Positions 12,341 through 22,056 of a stretch of 45,487 bases of DNA are shown one piece after another. Source of the stretch: Acidiferrobacteraceae bacterium. GTDB lineage: Bacteria > Pseudomonadota > Gammaproteobacteria > Arenicellales > UBA868. Position numbers and translations under genes: made by a program. Within the stretch, counting starts at the first letter, position 1, and each line of letters starts with the position of its first letter. The stretch is taken from positions 1 through 45,487 of the forward strand of contig PBSU01000048.1 of assembly GCA_002726415.1 (NCBI GenBank), in the 5' to 3' direction. The notes below the pieces were generated by a model. The model had not been told where the DNA came from. It searched no databases and saw only the letters and a list, made by a program, of their open reading frames with translations.

Positions 12341-12427
12341 GCAGCATAACCCACGTACGCTACAGTTCCGATCGCTTGATCTTGTTACTGAAACCGAAAT
12401 ACGCCACCTTCCAGAGGTAAGCATTCA

Positions 12428-13429
12428 ATGCCCCAGACCAGAGAAGAATTTCTCAAGCCAACCGTGATCAATGTTGATACGGTCGACGACACTCGCGCCC
12501 GCGTCACCCTGGAACCCCTGGAGAGAGGGTTCGGCTACACGTTAGGGAACGCACTGCGCCGGATTCTGTTGTCATCCATGCGTGGTGCTGCAGTCACAGA
12601 AGTACGAATTGACGGCATCAGTCATGAGTACTCAGCGGTCCCCGGCGCCCAGGAAGATGTGATTGCGATCCTCCTCAACCTCAAGAATCTTGCCGTGCGG
12701 ATGCATAACCGGGATGAAGCGGTCCTGCGGGTCTTTAAGAAAGGGCCCGGACCGGTGACTGCGGGAGATATACAACTGGATCATGATGTTGAGGTGGTCA
12801 ATCCGGATCACCTGCTGGCGAATCTGTCGGCGGACGGTGAGTTGAATATGGAGATTACGGTCAGTACCGGGCGGGGCTATCAGGTAGTTGACCCGGATGC
12901 GGATAATGCTGAAACGCGTGGCGTGGGGATATTGCGCCTCGACGCCTCTTATAGCCCCATTCGCAGGGTTTCATACACGGTCGAGAATGCCCGTGTTGAA
13001 CAACGGACCGATCTGGATAAACTGGTCATGGAGATCGAGACAAATGGCACCATCGATCCCGAAGATGCGGTGCGCCGTGCCGCTACTATTCTGCATGAGC
13101 AGATCTCAGTCTTTGTGCGACTGAAAGAATCTGAGCACACCGATGCAGAAATACTCGAGGAGAAGATTGATCCAGTATTGTTACGCTCAGTGGATGACCT
13201 GGAGCTGACTGTCCGTTCTGCTAATTGTCTCAAGGCTGAGAATATCTACTATATCGGTGACCTGATCCAACGGACTGAGGTTGAGTTGCTTAAAACACCA
13301 AACCTCGGTAAGAAGTCACTAACGGAGATCAAGGACGTGCTTGCAACCCGCGGTCTATCGCTGGGAGTCAAGCTCGAGAACTGGCCGCCCGCGTCCCTGC
13401 AACGGGAAAAGCGCGAGAGCCTGCACTGA
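12428..13429 (+). CDS. rpoA: RNA polymerase alpha subunit
   Basis: [33 protein letters not shown]-terminal [14 protein letters not shown]. Confidence 0.98.
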   Translation: MPQTREEFLKPTVINVDTVDDTRARVTLEPLERGFGYTLGNALRRILLSSMRGAAVTEVRIDGISHEYSAVPGAQEDVIAILLNLKNLAVRMHNRDEAVLRVFKKGPGPVTAGDIQLDHDVEVVNPDHLLANLSADGELNMEITVSTGRGYQVVDPDADNAETRGVGILRLDASYSPIRRVSYTVENARVEQRTDLDKLVMEIETNGTIDPEDAVRRAATILHEQISVFVRLKESEHTDAEILEEKIDPVLLRSVDDLELTVRSANCLKAENIYYIGDLIQRTEVELLKTPNLGKKSLTEIKDVLATRGLSLGVKLENWPPASLQREKRESLH

Positions 13430-13450
13430 ACCCATTTCGGAGAGACGGTT

Positions 13451-13831
13451 ATGCGTCATCAGAAAACCGGCCGCCAACTTGGCCGTGATTCAAGCCACCG
13501 TAAGGCCATGTTCGCGAATATGGCCGTATCGCTGTTCACCCACGAACAGATTCGCACCACCTTGCCCAAGGCAAAGGAACTACGTCGGGTTGCCGAACCA
13601 CTGATTACCTTGGCGAAGTCCCCTACCGTCGCGAACCGGCGCCTGGCCTATGCGCGTCTGCGCGATCGGGAAGCCGTCAGCAAGCTTTTCGATACCCTGG
13701 GACCTCGTTTTCAGGAAAGAGCCGGAGGCTACACGAGGATTCTCAAGTGTGGGTTGCGTTCCGGCGATAATGCGCCAATGGCTTACGTGCAGTTGCTTGA
13801 CCAGCCGGATTCAGAAGAATCAGACGAATAG
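13451..13831 (+). CDS. rplQ: 50S ribosomal protein L17
   Basis: [29 protein letters not shown]. Confidence 0.98.
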   Translation: MRHQKTGRQLGRDSSHRKAMFANMAVSLFTHEQIRTTLPKAKELRRVAEPLITLAKSPTVANRRLAYARLRDREAVSKLFDTLGPRFQERAGGYTRILKCGLRSGDNAPMAYVQLLDQPDSEESDE

Positions 13832-13851
13832 TTAGGCTCAAGGCCTGACCG

Positions 13852-13886
13852 TCGAAAAAGCCCTGCCTGCTGGCGGGGTTTTTTCG
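13852..13886. terminator. Hairpin terminator between convergent rplQ and feoC, plausibly bidirectional
   Basis: CGAAAAAGCCCTGCC-TGCT-GGCGGGGTTTTTTCG; A-tract/T-tract flanks on both strands. Confidence 0.85.
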
Positions 13887-13919
13887 GCCAGCGCCAAAAA
13901 AGCGTGATCACGGCTCAGG

Positions 13920-14180
13920 TTAACACTTTGGGCAAGATAGACTTTTGGCTGAGGTCCGACCTTCTATCCAGTGGTATATCTCGGTGGTTTCTTGTGCGCA
14001 CTGGTTACACCCCACACCGCAGCGCTGGGTTATGCGCTCGACGCTGACGAAACCCCGGTCGAGCCACAGCCTTAACATGCCGCGCACGGCCTGCGCATCG
14101 GCTTCAACGTGAAGCGCGATATCCTCCAGGCTGGCGCAACCGCGGCGGATAAGGTAGCCCCGGATCTGTGTCAGCATCAT
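13920..14180 (-). CDS. feoC: FeoC-like protein with Cys cluster
   Basis: Winged-helix-like MLTQIRGYLIRRGCASLEDIALH plus CGVGCNQC...CPKC; downstream of feoB. Confidence 0.8.
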   Translation of the reverse strand: MMLTQIRGYLIRRGCASLEDIALHVEADAQAVRGMLRLWLDRGFVSVERITQRCGVGCNQCAQETTEIYHWIEGRTSAKSLSCPKC

Positions 14181-14193
14181 GGCTGTGGTCGGG

Positions 14194-16506
14194 TCAGTGG
14201 CATTCTCGCGTAACAACGGTATTTTGAGGACTAGCCACAGCCTTGTCCCAATGGTTTCGTTGCCCCTGGCGCCTTAGCAGCGCTAACGTGGCAGGGATCG
14301 CGAGTAGCACGAAAGCGATCCAGAGTAATGAACGCATCGGGTGGGCGTTGAACGTGGCGGCCTGATAGAAAAATGTGGCAGCGCCATAGGCAATGCCGGT
14401 GGTCCAGGCTGCGGTAAACATGGCCCAGGCTGCCCCCGTCTCGCGATACACAGCGCCGATCATGGCGGCACAGGGAAAGTAGAGCAAAATGAAAAGCAGG
14501 TAGGCGAAGGCACCGGCACGGCCATCGAAACGTGCCGCCATTGCGCCGAAGACCCTTTCTTCTACCTGCAGGTCGTTTGCGGCGATGGTCGTATCGCCAT
14601 GGATAGCACCGATACCCAACGGATCCAACAGGGCGCCGGCGAGTCCGGCAAGATTCTCCGGGATAGTGGCGCCAGCCTGCCGAAGGGCGCGACCAAGATC
14701 GAAAGGTAAGTCTGCTGTGCTTTTTTCCTCGGGCGCACCCAACGCGCCATACACATGATCCAGCGTGCCGACTACGGCCTCTTTTGCGAGAATTCCGGTA
14801 AAAATACCCACTGTCGCTGGCCAGTTCTCTTTTTCCAACCCCATAGGTGAGAACAGCGGAGTCAGAGCGCGGCTAGCGGTCCCCAGCACCGATTCCGATA
14901 TGGGGCGTTCGCCAAAGGTGCCATCGGTGCCGACGGACTGCAGGACATTTAATACCAGCACCATGGCGATAATGACCCGGCCAGCGCCGCGCACGAAGAC
15001 GCGTAAGCGGTCCCAGGTTCTCAGGAGCATGCCTCGAAGGGTTGGGAGATGATACGGTGGCAGCTCCATAACAAAGCTCTCAGCGTCACCGGGAAGCAGT
15101 GTCTGCCGCAGCGCATAGCCCGTGGCGATAGCGGCGCCAATACCGATCAGGTAGAGCAGAAAGACAATACTCCCTCCTGTTGCTGGAAAAAATGCGGCTG
15201 TGAACAGAACGTACACCGGAAGTCGGGCACCGCAGGACATAAAGGGTGACATCAGGGTTGCCAGTCTACGATCAGTGGGGTCTTCTAGGGTTCGGGTCGC
15301 CATGACCGCCGGCACGTTGCATCCGAAACCGACGATCAAGGGCACGATTGCTTTGCCAGGAAGGCCGACACGCCGCATGAATCGTTCCATCACGAAAGCG
15401 GCCCGCGCGATATAGCCCGAATCTTCAATCGCAGACAAGAACAGATAGAGGCACCCCACAATGGGAATGAAGGTTGCGACTACTTGCAGGCCACCACCTG
15501 CACCATTTGCGCAGAGTATGATCAGCCACTCTGGCAGGGCGAGTGTCCTCATCAAGTGAGCCAGGCCATCTACAAAAATCGCACCCGCAAAGCCGTCGAA
15601 GAAATCAATGAAGGCGCTACCGATGTGGATTGTGAAGATGAACATCAGATACATGACGAGCAAAAACAACGGTATTCCAGTGAATCGACCCAGCGCCACC
15701 CGATCGATGGTGTCAGTCAGTGATCGTCCGAGGCGGTTACGTTGACGTATGGCGGCCCTGCTTAACTCGTGCGCCAGATCGTAACGGGCATCTGCGACAT
15801 GAAGATCGAGCTCCAGATCTCCCTGGGTTTTCAGTTCTTTTCGTAAACTCTGTGCCAGTTCCAAAGCATCTGTGGGTAGATCTTGGGGTAGGGCTCGTTC
15901 TTCGAGCAGGCTGACCCACTGCCAGCGTGCGATCTGCTTATTGTTTTCACTGAGCGCAAGAGTCTCAAGGGCCTGTCCAATGTGGGGGCCGTAATCTACT
16001 GCGAGCGGGCCTGGCAGCTGGCGGGCAGCCAGGTGTAAGGCCGTTTTGAGACTTGCCATGCCTTCTCCGGTGACAGCGCAGACCGGGATCACGGGGCAAC
16101 CGATTTTTTGAGCCAAGGTATCCGTGTCGAGATGAAGTCCGTTTCGCCGGGCCACATCAATCATATTGAGCGCAATAACCTGTGGTATCCCGGTCTCGCG
16201 AAGTTGTACCGAGAGATAAAGGTTTCGTTCGAGATTTGAGGCATCCACAACGTTGATAAACACATCAGCTGAAGCGGACAGCAGATAGTTCTTGGCGATC
16301 TGTTCGTCCGGTGAGGCCACATCCAGGGAATAGATGCCTGGTAGATCGATGACGCTGATCTTCTCGCCCTGCAGGGTAAGGCGTCCTTCCTTTTTCTCTA
16401 CCGTGACCCCCGGCCAGTTTCCGGTACGTTGTCGTACACCAGCAAGCGCATTAAAAAGTGTGGTTTTGCCGCAATTGGGGTTCCCCGCAAGCGCTACGGT
16501 TAGCAC
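14194..16506 (-). CDS. feoB: Ferrous iron transport protein B
   Basis: N-terminal G domain GNPNCGKTTLFNALAG...DLPGIYSL; multispanning C-terminus. Confidence 0.97.
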   Translation of the reverse strand: MLTVALAGNPNCGKTTLFNALAGVRQRTGNWPGVTVEKKEGRLTLQGEKISVIDLPGIYSLDVASPDEQIAKNYLLSASADVFINVVDASNLERNLYLSVQLRETGIPQVIALNMIDVARRNGLHLDTDTLAQKIGCPVIPVCAVTGEGMASLKTALHLAARQLPGPLAVDYGPHIGQALETLALSENNKQIARWQWVSLLEERALPQDLPTDALELAQSLRKELKTQGDLELDLHVADARYDLAHELSRAAIRQRNRLGRSLTDTIDRVALGRFTGIPLFLLVMYLMFIFTIHIGSAFIDFFDGFAGAIFVDGLAHLMRTLALPEWLIILCANGAGGGLQVVATFIPIVGCLYLFLSAIEDSGYIARAAFVMERFMRRVGLPGKAIVPLIVGFGCNVPAVMATRTLEDPTDRRLATLMSPFMSCGARLPVYVLFTAAFFPATGGSIVFLLYLIGIGAAIATGYALRQTLLPGDAESFVMELPPYHLPTLRGMLLRTWDRLRVFVRGAGRVIIAMVLVLNVLQSVGTDGTFGERPISESVLGTASRALTPLFSPMGLEKENWPATVGIFTGILAKEAVVGTLDHVYGALGAPEEKSTADLPFDLGRALRQAGATIPENLAGLAGALLDPLGIGAIHGDTTIAANDLQVEERVFGAMAARFDGRAGAFAYLLFILLYFPCAAMIGAVYRETGAAWAMFTAAWTTGIAYGAATFFYQAATFNAHPMRSLLWIAFVLLAIPATLALLRRQGQRNHWDKAVASPQNTVVTRECH

Positions 16507-16781
16507 GGTACAAGATTCCCGCCCGCAGCCACAGCAGGTTGGGGCGCGCCGTCGGGGGGCTGGATAATCAGGGTTGCCGCAATATCCGGGCCTATAGCCA
16601 GGCGGCCGCCATCGAGACTCAGCACAGCGGCCTGGCCCCGTTTATGCAGGATCGTAAACTCACTGCCTGGGCGCACGCCCAGGGCGAGGAGGTGCTTAAT
16701 CTGTTCTCTGGGTGCATCAATCCTGCTGATTCTCGCCCGGAGACCAGGGGGGCAGTCGCTGACGGTGGCGTGTGGGGGCAT
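16500..16781 (-). CDS. feoA: Ferrous iron transport protein A
   Basis: SH3-like FeoA fold sequence HLLALGVRPGSEFTILHKRG; directly upstream of feoB. Confidence 0.88.
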   Translation of the reverse strand: MPPHATVSDCPPGLRARISRIDAPREQIKHLLALGVRPGSEFTILHKRGQAAVLSLDGGRLAIGPDIAATLIIQPPDGAPQPAVAAGGNLVPC

Positions 16782-16908
16782 CGGGGAGATTCTGTGTGAA
16801 AAATACAAATAGGAATGGTTCGCAGTCGCAAGTATGATGGCGGGATACTGAAGCGTCAATATGCATTAAGGTTTGTGGCCGCGCTAGATTGGATTCGTCA
16901 TCACTTTA

Positions 16909-16922
16909 TTGATCCCAATCAA
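16909..16922. promoter_or_regulatory. FNR-type binding site upstream of feoABC
   Basis: TTGATCCCAATCAA, exact TTGAT-N4-ATCAA. Confidence 0.75.
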
Positions 16923-17102
16923 ACTTAAGAGCGTGCCAGTGGGTCGGCAAGAGGGGATTCGGACGATCAAATGCTAATCGGGGCCACGGCGTACCGTGAA
17001 AACCGTGGCCGTTGTATTTTCATGCGGCCAGGCGTGAGAGAGATGCTGATATATTTCCCTTATTGTACGTAAGCTCCCGGGCCGCTTTAGCAGGAATAAA
17101 CT

Positions 17103-17669
17103 ATGAATGATGCCCCTTGCGTCATAGATCCTGAAACCGGCTTTGTTTCCGGAATTGCGTGCCTGTGTTCCCCACATTGTGATGACCGGCCAGTTGCTGG
17201 CGAGATCAGTTTGCTGGTGGTGCACGCCATCAGTTTGCCGCCCGGTGAATTTGGCACCTCAGCTATTCATGACCTTTTTCTCGGATGCCTTGATCCCACG
17301 GCACACCCGTACTTCAGGGATATCTCCATGGCGAAGGTATCCACCCACTTTCTGATCGACCGGCTGGGAAAACTGACTCAGTTTGTGCCCGTTACCCGCA
17401 GGGCGTGGCACGCAGGTGCCTCCTATTTTGAGGGCCGCGATAAGGTCAATGATTTTTCGGTTGGCATTGAACTTGTCGGCTCGGATGAGTCCGCCTTCAC
17501 CGATGCACAGTACGATCGCCTCGTTTCGTTAACTAAGGCTTTGCAGTCTGCCTGGCCGGCGATCGACTCAAGCCGTATTGTGGGTCATAGCGATATCTCC
17601 CCCGGGCGCAAGACTGATCCAGGCCCTCATTTTGACTGGGCACGGTATCAACGCTTACTGGCGACCTGA
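17103..17669 (+). CDS. ampD: 1,6-anhydro-N-acetylmuramyl-L-alanine amidase AmpD
   Basis: VVHAISLPPGEFG...STHFLIDRLGKLTQFVPVTRRAWHAG...IVGHSDISPGRKTDPGPHFDW. Confidence 0.95.
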   Translation: MNDAPCVIDPETGFVSGIACLCSPHCDDRPVAGEISLLVVHAISLPPGEFGTSAIHDLFLGCLDPTAHPYFRDISMAKVSTHFLIDRLGKLTQFVPVTRRAWHAGASYFEGRDKVNDFSVGIELVGSDESAFTDAQYDRLVSLTKALQSAWPAIDSSRIVGHSDISPGRKTDPGPHFDWARYQRLLAT

Positions 17670-18710
17670 CAGGGCCAGACCCGCGATAAGGAAAGCAATC
17701 ACATAGACGATCAGACGGTATGTCACCATGGACCCCGGCGGGATACAGATAAAGGACATGCCGGTCAATCCGCGTTTGCCGATCTCATGGGACAAACGGA
17801 TGATCTCATAGTCCGTCATCCCCATGGGCTCAGCCAGTTCCCCCAGGATATCTCCAGGCGCTGGCCCAGCTCCGCCCAGGATGTCCATATCGAAGTGCAC
17901 GTAGACAGCCTCAGTTCCGTCATAGGCATGCCTTAGTTCATTACAGACGCCGTCGATGCCAAGCTCCGTGCGCACTTTCCACATCGGGTAAAAATGCGCC
18001 CCTTTATTGAGGTAATCCCGGACAGTTTCAGCCTGTTCTAGCATACCCCGCTCACCGATCTCAACCAGGTTCGAGATAGAGAAGTTAGAGAAACTGCTAT
18101 AGGTTTTGGCTTTCCAGTTGCCACTGCCGGCGATGCGTTCATCATTCGTCAGGTAATCAAGTGGCCGTGAATCCCAATGAGTATCTGTGCTGATCATGCC
18201 TACCTTGCCCGCGCACCTCTCGGCGATTGGTTTGGCGATGGCATATGAACTACAGGGGCTGTTCTGACCAATGACGATTGGAATAGCGTCTGCCTCCAAC
18301 GCTCGGTTGACGAGCTCTTCAACCGCCGCCTGTGCTCTGAGAATATTCTCAGCAGTAGGATCCATGTTGGACTCTGACGGAATATCGGCGTCACCCATGT
18401 CGATGACCCTGAGTTTTTCAAAGATATCCATATCCAACTCTTGGATATATCCGCTGGGGTAGCGCGCCGACTGTTGTCGAACCCGCATCGGGGCAGCAAG
18501 CCATTCAGATTTTTCGACTCCCGCATATTTACCACTGGCTCCGGCCACATAGGGCGCACCGATAATCGCGACGTCGGCCCCGGCAATTTCTTCGGCAGTG
18601 CGCGCGTAGGGAACCCCCATAAACGTAGGTGTCTGCGCGTTGATCATGGGCAAAGAGGCGCTGTCAATATCCGTATACCGGCCCATACCCTCCCAAGGGA
18701 GTTTAGTCAT
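17655..18710 (-). CDS. Arginase/agmatinase-superfamily protein with altered first metal motif
   Basis: Has DTHWD and HFDMD, but GQNSP where GGDHS is expected. Confidence 0.75.
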   Translation of the reverse strand: MTKLPWEGMGRYTDIDSASLPMINAQTPTFMGVPYARTAEEIAGADVAIIGAPYVAGASGKYAGVEKSEWLAAPMRVRQQSARYPSGYIQELDMDIFEKLRVIDMGDADIPSESNMDPTAENILRAQAAVEELVNRALEADAIPIVIGQNSPCSSYAIAKPIAERCAGKVGMISTDTHWDSRPLDYLTNDERIAGSGNWKAKTYSSFSNFSISNLVEIGERGMLEQAETVRDYLNKGAHFYPMWKVRTELGIDGVCNELRHAYDGTEAVYVHFDMDILGGAGPAPGDILGELAEPMGMTDYEIIRLSHEIGKRGLTGMSFICIPPGSMVTYRLIVYVIAFLIAGLALSGRQ

Positions 18711-18734
18711 CGCCCCTGTCCTCCAGAGTTCTAT

Positions 18735-19883
18735 TTAATTGTGAATGATTTGTCGTGGTACCTGGTTAACTCTCTCACAGGCACCATCGGTAACGATTGC
18801 GGTTTCACCGACACACATACTGAGGCCAGTATGATCATCCAGCAGAATCATATGCAAGAAAAAAACCATTCCGGGCTCGATAATCTGGGGGTTGTTCTGC
18901 CAGATCATTGGCCAATCCATCCAGGTCGGCGGATAGCTAATGCCGACAGAATAGCCACAGGCACTGAGCGTAGCATGGGAAAAACCGTGCACCTTCATGA
19001 TGCGCTCATGGGTTGCGTGGAGACTCCCAACTGTGTTGCCGGACCGTAGAACGTCCTGGCAGGAGTCAAGGGCCTCACAACAGGCTTCATTCATAGCGCG
19101 ATGGTGTGGGTCGACCACCCCGGTGAGAATGTTGTACATCATGCAGGTATGGTAGTGCCGGTAGGCGGCGGCAGGCTCAAAGACAATTTGATCATCTGGC
19201 GCGATCGTTTCGTCACCCGTGTGATATCGACAGAAAACTGCGGCCTCTCCTGCCCCCATAGGCCAACGGCTGGCGGTCGGGTCACCCCCTTTTGCGAGCA
19301 GCGTGTTCAGCATTGCGCCGTATATTGTCTTGACCGTCGTACCGGGCCGGGTGTGCTGGATGCTGGTCTGCAGAATATGATTGCAGATCTGCCCCGACTG
19401 ACGGATATACTCCAGTTCTAATCTGCTCTTAACCAGGCGCACCAGGCGCACGAGATCTGACGCGTCAATCAGTTGGCAAAAACCCTCAAGGGAGTGGTTG
19501 ACCATCAGGGCACGCTGCCCGGTAAGCCCATAGGCATGGTATTCGATACCAACTCGCTTGTTCGCACATCCGTGATCTTGGAGTATTCGACGCAACTCAT
19601 CCCCCGGTGAAGCGCCATCCTGGTCAACCCAGATATGAATATCCTTTATGGTAGATGTTTCGCGGGCCTGTATCCGATCTGCAGTCCTGGTCAATAGACT
19701 GAGTTGGCCATCGGCTCCCAGGTACAATGCCTGAAACATGGTATAGCCACTGGTGTCATAACCCGTCAGGTAGAACATGCTTTCCTGACGGAACAGCACC
19801 AACCCATCCAGACCAGCGGCGTCCATAGCCGCGCGGGTGCGAGACACACGTTCGGCAAATTCCTCTGGTGGAAAATGCAGCAT
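18735..19883 (-). CDS. M24 / creatinase-like family hydrolase
   Basis: FYLTGYDTSGY N-terminal creatinase domain; EPGMVFFLHMILLDDHTGLSMCVGETAIV; canonical M24 metal ligands not conserved. Confidence 0.8.
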   Translation of the reverse strand: MLHFPPEEFAERVSRTRAAMDAAGLDGLVLFRQESMFYLTGYDTSGYTMFQALYLGADGQLSLLTRTADRIQARETSTIKDIHIWVDQDGASPGDELRRILQDHGCANKRVGIEYHAYGLTGQRALMVNHSLEGFCQLIDASDLVRLVRLVKSRLELEYIRQSGQICNHILQTSIQHTRPGTTVKTIYGAMLNTLLAKGGDPTASRWPMGAGEAAVFCRYHTGDETIAPDDQIVFEPAAAYRHYHTCMMYNILTGVVDPHHRAMNEACCEALDSCQDVLRSGNTVGSLHATHERIMKVHGFSHATLSACGYSVGISYPPTWMDWPMIWQNNPQIIEPGMVFFLHMILLDDHTGLSMCVGETAIVTDGACERVNQVPRQIIHN

Positions 19884-19961
19884 GGAAGGGACTCAGTCGG
19901 GGGTATTGGATTCGTTCAACGTTCTGTGATGCATCTCAGGCTGCCAGCGATAGCGGGCTGC

Positions 19962-20519
19962 TTAGTCAGAAGGTGGCGGGTCGCGTTGCCACAGGACATC
20001 GGATTCCCCGGTTGCTTGGTTAAGGCTGCGTGCCATAACAAAAAAGAGATCGGACAGGCGATTGAGGTACTGGAGTGTTATAGCGGACAGGGCGTGCCCA
20101 TCATCCACAGCAAGGAGAGACCGCTCGGCACGTCTGCAGGTGCTTCGCGCAAGATGGCAGATGGCTGCAGCCCGGGCACCGCCGGGCAAGATAAATTCCT
20201 CTAGTGGTGGCAGTGTTTCATTCAGGCCATCCAGCATGGCCTCTACGGTTGTCACGTGTTCAGGGGTCACCAGTGCGTGCCCGGGCAGACTGAGCTCACC
20301 GCCTATATTAAAGAGGGTGTGCTGTACCGTCACGAGAAACTCTTCTATTGGCCTGGGTAGCAGTTCGGTCATCAAGAAGCCGATCAGGCTGTTGAGCTCA
20401 TCGACTTGTCCCATAGCTTCGACCCGGGTGGCGGTTTTGGATACGCGAGTCCCATCCCCAAGGCCAGTTGTGCCCTGATCTCCGGTACGCGTATAGATTT
20501 TACTCAGTCGTTTCCCCAT
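19962..20519 (-). CDS. PduO-type ATP:cob(I)alamin adenosyltransferase
   Basis: KIYTRTGDQGTTGLGDGTRVSK...ARSTCRRAERSL...LNRLSDLFFVMAR. Confidence 0.95.
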   Translation of the reverse strand: MGKRLSKIYTRTGDQGTTGLGDGTRVSKTATRVEAMGQVDELNSLIGFLMTELLPRPIEEFLVTVQHTLFNIGGELSLPGHALVTPEHVTTVEAMLDGLNETLPPLEEFILPGGARAAAICHLARSTCRRAERSLLAVDDGHALSAITLQYLNRLSDLFFVMARSLNQATGESDVLWQRDPPPSD

Positions 20520-20556
20520 TTCGTCATCACGGTCGTTCTTGTTCGTAAATAATAAA

Positions 20557-21858
20557 TCAACCGCGTCTCTGAAAACAGGCAATGGCGCGAAAATCGTTGA
20601 CATTAGTGTAGGTCGGCCCCGTTACGATTGTGTCACCCAGTTTCTCAAAAAAGACGCCAGCATCATTGCGGGCGAGGTAGGCATGCGGGTCTATTCCCAG
20701 TCGGGCGGCTCGAGCGAGGCTGTCGGGCGTAATAATGGCGCCCGCTGCATCACTGGCGCCATCAATGCCGTCGGTATCACAAGCAATAGCAAAAGTGTTT
20801 GCTCTGCCGCCAAGCTCGATCGCTAACGCCAGCAGGTACTCCTGGTTGCGCCCGCCTTTTCCCGCCCCCCGAACGGCCACCGTAGTCTCCCCGCCTGAAA
20901 GAAACAGGGTATTGCGCCCGTGGGCGCTAGCCGGATGAGATGTATGCAGCAGTTGTGCGTGGATCCGCGCCAGTTCCCGTGCGATTCCTTCCTCACGGTC
21001 TCCCCGGTTGATGACATCAAACCCTTGGCTTACCGCCAAGGCACCCGCTGCCGCCAATGCGTCTGCTGCAGTGCCAATGATAGAAAGCGCGGATCGGCTC
21101 AGCTGGAGCTCACCCGCAGCTGGGCTCTCGGCTGCATCCGATTGCAACAAAGTACTGATTGTCGGCGATATATTGATCTGATAGCGTGCAAGAACCGCCC
21201 GCGCGTGCGCACAGGTTGTTGAATCCCCTGTGGTGGGACCAGATGCGATCGTTGCGGGATCATCACCGGGAACATCTGAAATAACCAGACTTGTGGTCCG
21301 GGCCGGGTAGGCCGCCTGGGCTAGTCGCCCGCCTTTGATCGCGGACAGGTGTTTGCGTACGGTATTGATCTCATGAATGGTCGCACCGCACGAAAGCAAT
21401 TGGCGGGTGATCGCCTGCTTTTCCTTCAGGCAGGTGCCGGGCAGGGGTAAGCTGAGAAGTGCGCTGCCGCCACCTGAGAGCAGGCAGAGCAATAGATCGT
21501 CTGATCCTAAACTGTGGGCGAGTGTGAGGATGCGTTGAGCACCGGCTTGCCCGGCGGCATCGGGAATCGGGTGACCAGCTTCAATGATTTCAATATCACG
21601 GCACGGACGCTGATAGCCATATGGCACCAGCACCAGGCCCTGAAAGGTTCCCGACCAGACCTGTTCGAACGCCTGCGCCATGGAGGCGCCAGCCTTTCCG
21701 GCGCCGACTACCGCTATGCGGCCCTTTGGAGCCGGGGGAAGATAATCCGCAAGGACCTGCGCCGGATCTGCGCGCGCGACCGCTGCGTCGAAAAGAGCGC
21801 GTAGCAGTGCCCGTGGAGCCGCATCCGTGAGAGATTGTTCCGTCATCCATATCACCAA
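20557..21858 (-). CDS. Type-2 glycerate kinase (MOFRL family)
   Basis: VVGAGKAGASMAQAFE...LLSGGGSALLSLP...TDGIDGASDAAGAI. Confidence 0.92.
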   Translation of the reverse strand: MVIWMTEQSLTDAAPRALLRALFDAAVARADPAQVLADYLPPAPKGRIAVVGAGKAGASMAQAFEQVWSGTFQGLVLVPYGYQRPCRDIEIIEAGHPIPDAAGQAGAQRILTLAHSLGSDDLLLCLLSGGGSALLSLPLPGTCLKEKQAITRQLLSCGATIHEINTVRKHLSAIKGGRLAQAAYPARTTSLVISDVPGDDPATIASGPTTGDSTTCAHARAVLARYQINISPTISTLLQSDAAESPAAGELQLSRSALSIIGTAADALAAAGALAVSQGFDVINRGDREEGIARELARIHAQLLHTSHPASAHGRNTLFLSGGETTVAVRGAGKGGRNQEYLLALAIELGGRANTFAIACDTDGIDGASDAAGAIITPDSLARAARLGIDPHAYLARNDAGVFFEKLGDTIVTGPTYTNVNDFRAIACFQRRG

Positions 21859-22056
21859 AGCGCAGGATAGAACGATCCCTGGGCTTGGGGGATTATGCCT
21901 GACCCGAGAATATGCCAGGTCCGCCGAGAGTTACCCTCGCGGGTTATAGCCTGAAGTGGTGTAGCCCTTCGAGCGGACTTGCAACCCGATTGCCTAACAG
22001 GGCATTCTTAGGGTTTGCAGGAAATCCAATTAAAGTTTACCAAGGGGAGGGGAGAC

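Noticed and set aside
133-13831. Numerous antisense and out-of-frame ORFs (e.g. 694-1137 -, 1592-2095 -, 3100-3585 -, 4165-4647 -)
   Set aside because: They overlap well-supported ribosomal protein genes in other frames and show no family motifs; expected by-products of GC-rich coding sequence
16781-17102. Fur box upstream of feoA
   Set aside because: No stretch with acceptable similarity to the GATAATGATAATCATTATC consensus was seen; only the FNR-type site is convincing
21859-22056. Guanidine or other riboswitch upstream of the agmatinase-family gene
   Set aside because: Only short imperfect dyads (e.g. CCTAA...TTAGG); no ykkC/mini-ykkC or guanidine-III consensus features recognised
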